From HB2-32-21 sp003448675 (GTDB lineage Bacteria > Pseudomonadota > Gammaproteobacteria > Pseudomonadales > Porticoccaceae): a stretch of DNA of 37,452 bases. Positions 8,348-16,444 of the stretch are shown piece after piece. The stretch spans positions 1-37,452 of the forward strand of contig JBFHDK010000022.1 of assembly GCA_041584755.1 (NCBI GenBank), written 5' to 3'. Each line of letters starts with the position of its first letter. Positions within the stretch are counted from its first letter, which is position 1. The position numbers were made by a program, and so were the translations under genes. Below the pieces are notes generated by a model that was given only the letters and a program-made list of their open reading frames with translations, was not told the DNA's origin and ran no database searches.

Positions 8348-9453
8348 AGCTGGCTTTTGTCCTGTACCGTTATTTTGCCTTCGGCGGCTTGCAGCGAAAT
8401 ATGCTGGCTATTGCCCGCGAAGCGCAACGACGGGGCCACCGGGTAGTGGTGTATTGCACCGACTGGGAAGGCGAGCGCGACCAAAATACAGAGGTCGTGC
8501 AGATCGCCCGCCGGGGTTGGAGCAACGCGGCGCGTATGACCCACTTCTCCCGTGATTTATCCAAAATTCTGGCCGATGAAAGCTTCGATCTGGTGGTGGG
8601 TTTTAACAAGTGGCCGGGGCTGGATATCTATTACGCGGCGGATTCCTGTTTCGCCCATAAAGCCTTTCGGGAGCGGGGATTCTGGTATCGGCTGGCGCCG
8701 CGCTCGCGGGCTTACCTGGCATTTGAGGCCGCGGTTTTCGGCCCCGAATCCAATACACATATTCTTGAAGTATCCGTCGCGGAGCGCCAGCGTTTTATCG
8801 ACTTTTACGATACGTCCGCCGAGCGTTTTCACACCCTGCCGCCGGGTATATCCAGGGATCGCGCCGCGCCGAACAACTGGCAGGAGGTGCGCGAGACAAA
8901 AAGAGCGGAGCTGGGACTCGGTGAGGATCAGAAAGTCCTTTTGGCACTGGGTTCGGGGTTTCGTACCAAGGGGCTGGATCGTAGTATTGCCGTGCTGCCG
9001 GCCCTTGCGGCGTTAAATGCGCGTCTGCTGGTGGTGGGTGACGATAAGTCCAATGCTTTTGAAAAGCAGGCCGAGCAGTTGGGGGTGGGGGATAAAGTGG
9101 TTTTTCTCGGCGGCCGCGCCGATGTGCCGGACATCCTCCAGGCGGGGGATATCCTGCTGCATCCAGCTTACAAGGAAAACACCGGCAATGTGCTGCTCGA
9201 AGCCATGATTGCCGGTTTGCCGGTGATTACTTCTGACGTGTGCGGCTATGCCCACTATGTCAGGGACGCGGCCATGGGCGAGGTGTTGTCAGAACCTTTT
9301 GATGGCCAAGCCTATGCCGGTGCAATCCACAAAGCCCTGTCCCATGATGCCTTTCATTGGCATAAAAAGGGCGTTCACTTCGCCGAAACCAGTGATATCT
9401 ACCACCGGCCCCAGGTGGCGGTGGATGTTATTGAGCGAAGGGCAAACAGATAA
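8344..9453 (+). CDS. waaG: LPS core glucosyltransferase WaaG (GT4)
   Basis: WaaG transfers the first outer-core hexose (glucose in E. coli, galactosamine in Pseudomonas) to heptose II. The 369-residue GT-B protein opens with VLYRYFAFGGLQRNM, and contains VVGFNKWPGLDIYYAADSC, TLPPGI, and the donor-binding segment HPAYKENTGNVLLEAMIAG with the EX7E pattern characteristic of GT4 retaining enzymes. CGYAHYV follows. All these blocks match known WaaG. The start is GTG at 8344, overlapping the waaF stop by four bases (GTGA). waaP follows 15 bases downstream. The exact sugar cannot be read from sequence. Confidence 0.95.
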   Translation: MKLAFVLYRYFAFGGLQRNMLAIAREAQRRGHRVVVYCTDWEGERDQNTEVVQIARRGWSNAARMTHFSRDLSKILADESFDLVVGFNKWPGLDIYYAADSCFAHKAFRERGFWYRLAPRSRAYLAFEAAVFGPESNTHILEVSVAERQRFIDFYDTSAERFHTLPPGISRDRAAPNNWQEVRETKRAELGLGEDQKVLLALGSGFRTKGLDRSIAVLPALAALNARLLVVGDDKSNAFEKQAEQLGVGDKVVFLGGRADVPDILQAGDILLHPAYKENTGNVLLEAMIAGLPVITSDVCGYAHYVRDAAMGEVLSEPFDGQAYAGAIHKALSHDAFHWHKKGVHFAETSDIYHRPQVAVDVIERRANR

Positions 9454-9468
9454 GGAAAAGGCGGACCG

Positions 9469-10284
9469 ATGGAGCTGATACTGCGCGAGCCGCTGGATAA
9501 AATCTGGGCCGACCAGGATGTTTTTGAAATCGCCGCGGGCCTTGAAGGCCAGGTGATTCGCGATAAGGAAGGCCGTCAGACGCTCAAGTTCGAGCTGCAA
9601 GGCAAAACCTATTACCGCAAGTTACACACCGGCATCGGCTGGTGGGAAATACTGAAAAACTTCAGCCAGGTAAAAATGCCCGTGATAGGCGCCAGCAACG
9701 AGTGGCTGGCCATTAATCGCATCCGGAATCTGGGGCTGGATACGCTGACGCCAGTGGCCTATGGCAAAAAAGGTTTAAACCCTGCTCGACAGCGGTCTTT
9801 TCTTATTACCGAAGAGCTACGCGATACCCTTAGTCTGGCGGTTTACGCGGAAGGCTGGCCCAGCCAACCGCCGCCGCCGGCCCAGAGGCGTGCTCTGATT
9901 ACAAAAGTGGCGGAAATTGCCCGAACCATTCACCGGGCGGGTATTAATCATCGTGATCTGTATATCTGTCACTTTCTGCTCGATCAATCGCAAGCGGCCC
10001 GCCAGAATATGCTGAGTCCTCGCCTGTTTCTGGTGGATTTGCACCGGGCCCAGATCAGAAAGACGGTTCCGCGTCGCTGGCAGATTAAGGATCTTGCCAG
10101 TATTTATTTTTCTTGCCTCGATATCGGTCTGACCAGAAGGGATGTGTTGCGTTTTTTGCGGGTCTATTTTGACCAGCCTCTGCGCCTTACCCTGACGTGG
10201 GAAAATAAGCTATTAGGCCAGGTAAGCCGCAGGGCAGTGAAATTATACCGCCGAGACTTCGGACGCGTGCCCCGTTTGCCCTGA
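9469..10284 (+). CDS. waaP: LPS core heptose I kinase
   Basis: WaaP phosphorylates heptose I of the inner core, a modification important for outer-membrane integrity in enterics and Pseudomonas. The 271-residue protein has the compact eukaryotic-like kinase fold of the family: a nucleotide-binding lysine in YYRKLH (K51), the catalytic loop HRDLYICHFLL with D163, and the metal-binding LVDLHRAQ with D190. It also carries WWEILKNF and PVIGASNEW, both typical of WaaP. It is the last gene of the glnE-to-waaP run and faces a second kinase gene convergently with a gap of about 30 bases. Confidence 0.94.
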   Translation: MELILREPLDKIWADQDVFEIAAGLEGQVIRDKEGRQTLKFELQGKTYYRKLHTGIGWWEILKNFSQVKMPVIGASNEWLAINRIRNLGLDTLTPVAYGKKGLNPARQRSFLITEELRDTLSLAVYAEGWPSQPPPPAQRRALITKVAEIARTIHRAGINHRDLYICHFLLDQSQAARQNMLSPRLFLVDLHRAQIRKTVPRRWQIKDLASIYFSCLDIGLTRRDVLRFLRVYFDQPLRLTLTWENKLLGQVSRRAVKLYRRDFGRVPRLP

Positions 10285-10314
10285 CGCTAGCCAGTCGGGC
10301 TTTGGCTGCGGTTT

Positions 10315-11160
10315 TTATCTTGCTTGCCCAGTTTTTGCCAGCTTTTTAGCCTGACGTTTGTGGGTTTTTTTGATCACTTTTTGTTTGAGCGCTTCATTTG
10401 CTGTGTCAAAACAACGAGCGCCGTATATTTCATAAAACAGTAGTCGGTCTTCGGTTTCCAGCGCCGGACTGGACAGCAAGTTTAGCTGTACGAGGTTTTT
10501 AATACGCAGCGATTCCGGTAGGCGGCGATGGTGGCGAGTTCGCTCGTTGTCGATAAAGGCAAATTGCCAGTCCCCGGTTTCATCATCTTTATGACAAAAG
10601 ACATTGCCTGCACGCATATCCCCGTGGCTGATTTTCGCGAGATGGAGGTCTGCGACGGTAGTGGCAAGGGATTTAATAAAGCGCTGTTTTTCGGAAAAGT
10701 CGCTTTGATTTACTGTCTCTACGGTCTCGTAAAGATTCTGATAGCCTTCAAGGGCAGTCGCTATGGTGAAATAGCCCGTTCGTTTGCCCCAATGCCGCCG
10801 CCAGCCGATAACCAGGGTTTTAGGCGCGTTAAAACCATTATTCCGCAGTAGTCTGTCCCCTTCGACAGCTCTCATGGCGCGGCTTTTTCGGACCAGATGT
10901 TTCAGATGATCGAGGGGTGATCGGAAGTGGAAGTGCTTCACAAAGACAGGCGTCGTCTGGTCGTTGTTCACCAGCATCGCGCGGTGAACGCTGGTGGCTT
11001 TGGAAGACTGGATTTCCCGATTATCCATTAGCAGGTGTGAAAAGGGCCAGGATGGGCCTGTCTGATTGGCGCTGAGTTTGTCCACAAGCTCAGGAATAAC
11101 CTGCAAATGCCAGAAGCCTGTGCGCACCTGTGTTAGCGATGGCGCTTCCGTGATAGTCAT
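10315..11160 (-). CDS. Second WaaP/Kdo-kinase-superfamily LPS kinase
   Basis: This 281-residue protein is a distant kinase homologue, different from waaP. The expected residues are present: VFVKHF with K75, a candidate helix-C glutamate E100, the catalytic loop SHGDMRAGNV with D181 and N186, and the metal site FIDNERTRHH with D204. The HGD loop and the tail RIKNLVQLN are typical of the InaA/Kdo-kinase group that includes the Pseudomonas core kinases WapP and WapQ. It probably phosphorylates a sugar of the LPS core. The C terminus is very basic (KKTHKRQAKKLAK). It is last in a three-gene minus-strand operon, 26 bases after the membrane glycosyltransferase gene, and has no clear ribosome site. 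Confidence 0.82.
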   Translation of the reverse strand: MTITEAPSLTQVRTGFWHLQVIPELVDKLSANQTGPSWPFSHLLMDNREIQSSKATSVHRAMLVNNDQTTPVFVKHFHFRSPLDHLKHLVRKSRAMRAVEGDRLLRNNGFNAPKTLVIGWRRHWGKRTGYFTIATALEGYQNLYETVETVNQSDFSEKQRFIKSLATTVADLHLAKISHGDMRAGNVFCHKDDETGDWQFAFIDNERTRHHRRLPESLRIKNLVQLNLLSSPALETEDRLLFYEIYGARCFDTANEALKQKVIKKTHKRQAKKLAKTGQAR

Positions 11161-11186
11161 GTGTTGTTTGCCATGGCTTAGCGATT

Positions 11187-12728
11187 TCAGCGCTGGGTGG
11201 ATATATCGTAAATATCCACCCGCTTGTGTTTTGGGCCGTGAACGCTGTGAATGTTATTCCCCTCGGTGCGGATTGTATTAAGCAGAATTTGTTGCTGCTT
11301 CCGTAACCGGGCTTCACTATGAACTACGGCGTAGACGTAACCCTGGTCGCGGAGACTGTCCAGGGACGTTGTGTTCATTCGGAAACTTCTGTTTGCATAG
11401 GCTTCGGCATAAAAAGCAATTTTTCTATCGTTGTAATAGACTTTTTCCGGGTTCGGCAGGTTTTCACTAATCCAGTTGCCGGCTTCGGGAATATACATTT
11501 TGTCATTGTTATCTCTCAGGGCAGTAGCCAGTATGGCCTGGGCCGCGATAACAAAAACCAGCAGACGAAAAACCTGGTGCCGTTGATGCTCGATGGAAAT
11601 GCGATTGATAAATAGTGGTGCCAGAAGAAAGGGAATTGGCAGGCATAAAAGCAGAGCGGGGAAAAACGCATAGCGGTCGGTAACAAAAAAACGGGAAGTG
11701 ACGGAATACAGGCAGACAGCAACGCCAATCAAAAAATATGCGGCAATCAGTTTGTGGCTGTTGGTGCGGGGGATCAGGCTGGGTTTGCCAATGCTTAGTG
11801 CGAGTAAAAGCAAAAGAAGGTTGCTGCTAAACAGAATCACTTCGACTACCTGAAACAACAAGCCACCGATAAGAAAGTGGGAGGCGGAATCTTTGGCCCA
11901 TTTATTGGGCAAAGTTTCGCGAAAAAGTTCTTTTTGGCGCTCCAGGCCTGAAAAAATGGTTTCTCCGCGCTTGAGTTCGGCTTTTAATCTAGCGGTAGTG
12001 AAGTGATTTTCGCTGACACTGGGCGTTGTGGCGCCTGGGTTGTTACCGTCATGCAGCTGACTTGCGACGATGATGACGATTGCTATCAAACCTGACGAAG
12101 CAAGCAGTAAAAAGCGCTTCCGCGCCTGGCCCCTGGCGACAAGGGGCAGCACAACCAATGTGCCCGCCAGATAGACAATGCCTTCGATTCGATAAACCAG
12201 TGAAATTAAACCCAGGGCCACCCAGGTGAATAGAAACACCCAGCGGGCCGATTGCACATACCGAATCAGTGCCCATAAAGCCCACAGTTGACAGGCCCAG
12301 AACATAAAGCCTTTGAGAATATGAGGCCGGAATTCATTCAGATGGTAGAGGCTGACGAAAACCAGGATGCCCAGTAATTGAGTGACGGTATTACCGTCAA
12401 GGACTCGAATAAGGGCGAGGAAACCGCACATCAGTGCAATTTGGGCGATCAGGCTGAGGCTGTAGGCTGACTGGACCAGGCTTAGTCCACTGTATTGGGC
12501 GACAAACGCAATCTGAGCATAAAAAGCCTGTTCCGGTCGAAACAAGCGAGCGCTTTCGAATTGGCCGTTCATGTAGTCGTGAGCGGCAAAGACATAATCC
12601 ATGCCGTCATCATTAAGGATGTCATCGAGATAAAGGGTATAACTGAACAGGAAAATACTAAGCAGAGCGCAGAGAAGGTAGAGCCACGGCCCGCTTTGGG
12701 TCTGGAGGCAAGTTTTGATGTTAGTCAT
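11187..12728 (-). CDS. Polytopic membrane protein, GT39/ArnT-like glycosyltransferase candidate
   Basis: This 513-residue protein has around ten hydrophobic segments and a soluble C-terminal tail of roughly 100 residues. After the first membrane segment comes an acidic loop YLDDILNDDGMDY (D35, D36, D40, D41, D44), which resembles the catalytic first periplasmic loop of GT-C enzymes such as ArnT, Pmt and the Rhizobium Rgt galacturonosyltransferases. These use polyprenyl-phosphate sugars on the periplasmic side. The assignment rests on topology and this loop, not on clear homology. It sits four bases after a GT9 gene and 26 bases before a kinase gene. Three 60-base spot counts inside the gene each give about 47% G+C against about 60-62% in waaF and parC, suggesting later acquisition. 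Confidence 0.7.
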   Translation of the reverse strand: MTNIKTCLQTQSGPWLYLLCALLSIFLFSYTLYLDDILNDDGMDYVFAAHDYMNGQFESARLFRPEQAFYAQIAFVAQYSGLSLVQSAYSLSLIAQIALMCGFLALIRVLDGNTVTQLLGILVFVSLYHLNEFRPHILKGFMFWACQLWALWALIRYVQSARWVFLFTWVALGLISLVYRIEGIVYLAGTLVVLPLVARGQARKRFLLLASSGLIAIVIIVASQLHDGNNPGATTPSVSENHFTTARLKAELKRGETIFSGLERQKELFRETLPNKWAKDSASHFLIGGLLFQVVEVILFSSNLLLLLLALSIGKPSLIPRTNSHKLIAAYFLIGVAVCLYSVTSRFFVTDRYAFFPALLLCLPIPFLLAPLFINRISIEHQRHQVFRLLVFVIAAQAILATALRDNNDKMYIPEAGNWISENLPNPEKVYYNDRKIAFYAEAYANRSFRMNTTSLDSLRDQGYVYAVVHSEARLRKQQQILLNTIRTEGNNIHSVHGPKHKRVDIYDISTQR

Positions 12729-12732
12729 TGAT

Positions 12733-13929
12733 TTATATCACACCGGCGCTTCGGGCCTGGGCTGAAGCTGACGAGGAGCCGGAATCATGGAGGTATTGGG
12801 TCAGTGTATCGCGTACCAGGTCTACGGGAAGGGTTTTAATACAGCGAAAGTTTTCCGGGCAGGTTTTTTTTGAGCAACTGTTTGTGCAGGGTATTGGGTT
12901 GTGTATTAGCGTTGCGTTGGCGCCCAAGGGTCCCCAGCGCTGGTAGTCGGTGGGGCCGAAGAGGGCGACCACCTGTGTCTGGCTGGCGGTGGCCAGATGC
13001 ATGGGGCCGCTGTCATTGCCGAGGAATAGACGGCATTGTTTGAAAAGCGTGATCAGTTCTCCGAGATTCAGGCGGTTGCACAGGCTTGCTGGTTGGCTTC
13101 GGCTCGTGCCTCGAACCTGTTCAATAATGGTTTTATCCGAGGCGCCAGCGCCGATAAAGACAACCTGAATGCCCTGCTCGTCGAGCCAGTCGGCGATACT
13201 GGCGAAGCATTCCGGCGGCCATTGTTTATACGCTTTGGTAGCGCCTGCGTGCATACACACATAGGGTTTGTCGGGGTCTACCCCCTGTTCTGTCAGGGCT
13301 TCCCGCGTGGAAAGTTGGTGCTTGCTATGAGGTTTCAAGGCTGGGTAGGCAGGGCTGCTTCCCTGGCCAAGCAGGGCTTGTACATACTGATGGTAGTGAT
13401 AAAAGCGGTGGGGGTCGCGCGGTTGTCGATCGATAATTTGCTGGTAAGTGGAAGGCCGGGGCGTGTCGCCAAGCGCCCAGCGCTCTGTCACGCCGGACAT
13501 GGTGGCGATGGCGCTGGAAACTTGTAGGGCATCAAAATTTAACAAATGTTCAGCGCCGGTCGCTCTCAGTTGTCGGTAAAAACCCCTTAACAGTTTGAAT
13601 TTTGCCAGCGGGCCGGCTTTGTGTAGTCGAGCGCGGGGGTAATAGATAGGGTTTTCGATGGCCGGTACGGATTCAATAATATCCCGGTAGCTTTCGTCGA
13701 CCACCACCCAGGTTGGGCCACGGTTGGTTGTGGCAAGGGTTTCGATACTGTGTAAAGCCACCAGCAAGTTGCCCATGTGCTTGGTGGGCATGAGCAGGAT
13801 CATGGAACGGTCGAGCAGTGGGAGATCCTCAGTCTGATCCATCGAATGTAGTCGCGGCTGCGCACGGGTCTCTTTTGGAAAGTGGCGAGTATACCCCAGG
13901 GTATTTAGTGCGTAGAACCTGGCTGACAT
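12733..13929 (-). CDS. GT9 heptosyltransferase-like protein (third in the window)
   Basis: This is a GT9-family glycosyltransferase of 398 residues, probably acting on the LPS core with ADP-heptose or a related donor. The N-terminal domain opens with MILLMPTKHMGNLLVALHS, and the C-terminal domain carries VCMHAGATKAYKQWPPECFA and LFLGNDSGPMHLATASQTQV, followed by a cysteine cluster (CTNSCSKKTCPENFRC) like those in waaF and waaC here. It is neither waaF nor waaC, both of which are present, so a WaaQ-like heptosyltransferase III or outer-core role is likely. The frame extends to a TTG at 13950; I prefer the ATG at 13929, which has AAAGG ten bases upstream. It is the first gene of a three-gene minus-strand operon. 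Confidence 0.85.
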   Translation of the reverse strand: MSARFYALNTLGYTRHFPKETRAQPRLHSMDQTEDLPLLDRSMILLMPTKHMGNLLVALHSIETLATTNRGPTWVVVDESYRDIIESVPAIENPIYYPRARLHKAGPLAKFKLLRGFYRQLRATGAEHLLNFDALQVSSAIATMSGVTERWALGDTPRPSTYQQIIDRQPRDPHRFYHYHQYVQALLGQGSSPAYPALKPHSKHQLSTREALTEQGVDPDKPYVCMHAGATKAYKQWPPECFASIADWLDEQGIQVVFIGAGASDKTIIEQVRGTSRSQPASLCNRLNLGELITLFKQCRLFLGNDSGPMHLATASQTQVVALFGPTDYQRWGPLGANATLIHNPIPCTNSCSKKTCPENFRCIKTLPVDLVRDTLTQYLHDSGSSSASAQARSAGVI

Positions 13930-13934
13930 ATAAT
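13929..13934 (+). promoter_or_regulatory. Candidate -10 box for the dehydrogenase-epimerase genes
   Basis: A perfect TATAAT lies about 87 bases before the preferred start of the UDP-sugar dehydrogenase gene. No good -35 box is present at 16-18 bases upstream. The element coincides with the start codon of the divergent GT9 gene, so a protein bound here would affect both. Confidence 0.3.
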
Positions 13935-14020
13935 GCGAGCCTTTAAGCAAGGCCGCTGGCGAAGCCAGTCACAAGGTGTCGGGCCGCGACGCCTGGCTGG
14001 ATAGGAAGAGACGGGAATTT

Positions 14021-15298
14021 ATGCCTGATCGACAAGCTGAAACGCTAGCAATCATTGGTCTTGGCTACGTGGGTTTGCCCCTGGCGGTAGCATTCGGCAA
14101 GTGTCGGCCAGTACTGGGTTTCGACATCAGTGCCCAGCGCATCGCTGAGCTTGACCGGGGACTTGATAAGACCCGTGAGGTAGACGAGGCGGAACTGGCA
14201 GTCGCAAGGTCATTGCGTTTCACCAGCGAAACAGCCGAGCTCAAGGCTTGCTCGATATTTATTGTCACCGTGCCGACACCGGTGGATGCCCACAAGCAAC
14301 CGGACTTTAGCGCGGTCAGGAGCGCCTGTCATACCGTCGCAGCGGCACTCAAGCCCGGTGATACCGTGGTGTTCGAGTCAACGGTCTATCCCGGAGCCAC
14401 GGAAGAAATCTGCGTGCCCCTGCTGGAGCAGGGCTCGGGGCTGCGATTCAATGAGGATTTTTACGTGGGCTATAGCCCCGAGCGGATCAATCCCGGCGAT
14501 CGGACCCATCGACTGGAATCCATTGTGAAGGTGGTGGCTGGTTCCACCGAGGCGACAGCGGAAAAGCTGGCTGGCCTTTATAGCGAGGTAGTCAGTGCTG
14601 GCATCCATCGGGCCCCGTCCATCAAGGTGGCCGAGGCGGCCAAGGTCATTGAAAACACTCAGCGGGATGTCAATATCGCCCTGGTTAACGAACTGGCGAT
14701 GATTTTCGGCCGTATGGGGATTGACACCGCGGAAGTGCTCGACGCCGCGGGCACCAAGTGGAATTTTCTCAATTTTCGACCCGGCCTGGTGGGCGGGCAT
14801 TGCATTGGCGTTGACCCCTATTACCTGACCCACAAGGCCAAGGCGGTGGGTCATCATCCCGATATGATTCTCGCTGGGCGCGAGATTAATGACCGGATGG
14901 GTGAATACGTTGCCAGCCAAGTCGCGCGGCTGATGATTGGCGCAAAAATTCCGTTACAGGGTGCCCGCCTGTTGGTTATGGGGCTGACCTTTAAGGAAGA
15001 CTGCCCGGATATTCGCAATACCAAGGTCATCGATTTGGTAAACGCTCTGCGAGGTCGCGGCGCGCAAGTCGATGTCCACGATCCCTGGGTGGAGGTGGAA
15101 GCCGCCAAACGGGAATATGGTCTTGAGCTGATCGAGCAGCCCCAAGCGGACAAGTACGACGCCGTGGTGCTGGCGGTGGCCCATCGAAGCTTCCGCGAGC
15201 TGGGGGTGGAGGCCATTCGCGGCTACGGTAAAAACAGCCATATCCTCTATGATCTTAAGAGCGTCTTTGCCGCCGATCAGGTGGATGGCCGCTTGTGA
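14021..15298 (+). CDS. TviB-type UDP-sugar (probably UDP-GlcNAc) 6-dehydrogenase
   Basis: This enzyme oxidises C6 of a UDP-hexose or UDP-HexNAc twice with NAD to the UDP-uronate. The 425-residue protein follows the Salmonella Vi-antigen TviB closely: IIGLGYVGLPLAVAFGK at the Rossmann start, FYVGYSPERINPGD, KVAEAAKVIENTQRDVNIAL, and GGHCIGVDPYYLTHKA with the catalytic C261. The C-terminal domain has LTFKEDCPDIRNTKV. TviB acts on UDP-GlcNAc, so that is the first guess, but the next gene resembles UDP-glucuronate epimerases and leaves the substrate open. The frame can begin at a GTG at 13976; the ATG at 14021 starts a protein aligned with TviB. It probably forms an operon with the epimerase and possibly the oxygenase. 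Confidence 0.9.
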   Translation: MPDRQAETLAIIGLGYVGLPLAVAFGKCRPVLGFDISAQRIAELDRGLDKTREVDEAELAVARSLRFTSETAELKACSIFIVTVPTPVDAHKQPDFSAVRSACHTVAAALKPGDTVVFESTVYPGATEEICVPLLEQGSGLRFNEDFYVGYSPERINPGDRTHRLESIVKVVAGSTEATAEKLAGLYSEVVSAGIHRAPSIKVAEAAKVIENTQRDVNIALVNELAMIFGRMGIDTAEVLDAAGTKWNFLNFRPGLVGGHCIGVDPYYLTHKAKAVGHHPDMILAGREINDRMGEYVASQVARLMIGAKIPLQGARLLVMGLTFKEDCPDIRNTKVIDLVNALRGRGAQVDVHDPWVEVEAAKREYGLELIEQPQADKYDAVVLAVAHRSFRELGVEAIRGYGKNSHILYDLKSVFAADQVDGRL

Positions 15299-15344
15299 GC
15301 GCCATTTGGCATTAGAAGACGATCAGGTATTGAAGGATTAAGTA

Positions 15345-16373
15345 ATGAAAGTTCTGGTCACCGGCGTCGCCGGTTTTATCGGCTCCCATGTGGCCCTGCG
15401 CTTACTGGCAAGGGGCGACGAGGTGGTGGGGCTGGATAATTTGAATGACTATTACGAGGTCAGCCTCAAGGAGGCGCGTCTGGCCCGGGTGGAAGCGGCG
15501 GCGCGTAGCGAAGGGTCTGGCAGCTTTAACTTCGTCAGGCTGGACGTTGCCGATCGCGCAGGTGTTGAGCGCCTGTTCACCGCCGAAAAGTTTGATCGGG
15601 TGGTGCATCTGGCGGCCCAGGCGGGGGTGCGCTATTCCATCGAAAACCCCCATGCCTATATCGACAGCAATATCGTTGGTTTTACCAATATTCTTGAAGG
15701 CTGCCGTCATAACCAGGTGGAGCATTTGGTCTACGCATCATCCAGCTCTGTTTACGGCGCCAACGAGAATCTGCCGTTTTCGGTGCACGATAACGTCGAT
15801 CACCCCCTGTCCTTGTACGCGGCCAGCAAAAAAGCCAATGAGCTGATGGCCCATACCTACAGTCACCTCTATCAACTGCCCACCACCGGATTGCGGTTTT
15901 TTACGGTTTACGGGCCCTGGGGTCGGCCCGACATGGCGCTGTTTTTATTTACCCGCGCCATTTTGGCGGGCGAGCCCATCAAAGTATTTAATTATGGTAA
16001 GCACCGGCGGGATTTCACTTACATCGATGACATTGTCGAAGGCATAATCCAGACTCTGGGCAATACCGCTCGGGCCAATACCGAGTGGGATGGTTGCCGG
16101 CCCGACCCTGGCACCAGTGCCGCGCCCTGGCGAGTCTACAATATCGGCAACCAGAATCCGGTGGATCTGGAAGACTATATCGCCGCCATTGAAGAGGCTT
16201 TGGGAATGACCGCGGAGAAACAACTATTACCTTTGCAGCCCGGCGATGTGCCCGACACCTATGCCGATGTGGAGGCGCTGGTGACGGATGTGGGATACCG
16301 CCCGGATACGCCGGTTAAAGAAGGTATTGCGCGCTTTGTCGCCTGGTACCGGGACTATTATCAGGCCAGATAA
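15345..16373 (+). CDS. UDP-glucuronate 4-epimerase-like (LspL/CapI type)
   Basis: This extended short-chain dehydrogenase of 342 residues should interconvert UDP-glucuronate and UDP-galacturonate, or the N-acetyl versions, at C4. It has the NAD motif GVAGFIGSH (residues 7-15), ASSSSVYG, and the catalytic Y158-xxx-K162 in YAASKKANE. The LspL/CapI signature is strong: DNLNDYYEVSLKEARL, HLAAQAGVRYSIENPHAY, LRFFTVYGPWGRPDMALF and YGKHRRDFTYIDDIVEGI. It starts with an ATG preceded by GAAGGA. It lies 46 bases after the dehydrogenase gene, so the pair together would supply a uronic acid donor for LPS or another surface glycan. Confidence 0.88.
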   Translation: MKVLVTGVAGFIGSHVALRLLARGDEVVGLDNLNDYYEVSLKEARLARVEAAARSEGSGSFNFVRLDVADRAGVERLFTAEKFDRVVHLAAQAGVRYSIENPHAYIDSNIVGFTNILEGCRHNQVEHLVYASSSSVYGANENLPFSVHDNVDHPLSLYAASKKANELMAHTYSHLYQLPTTGLRFFTVYGPWGRPDMALFLFTRAILAGEPIKVFNYGKHRRDFTYIDDIVEGIIQTLGNTARANTEWDGCRPDPGTSAAPWRVYNIGNQNPVDLEDYIAAIEEALGMTAEKQLLPLQPGDVPDTYADVEALVTDVGYRPDTPVKEGIARFVAWYRDYYQAR

Positions 16374-16444
16374 CAGTCATGGCTGTGTTAGCATGGCGGC
16401 TCATGTTTATTTGCTCGATTAACGCTTAAGTTTCAGGTGTCGCT

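Noticed and set aside
10285..10345. Possible terminator between the two kinase genes
   Set aside because: AGCCA/TGGCT makes only a five-base stem with a long loop, and the T-run is displaced; not convincing.
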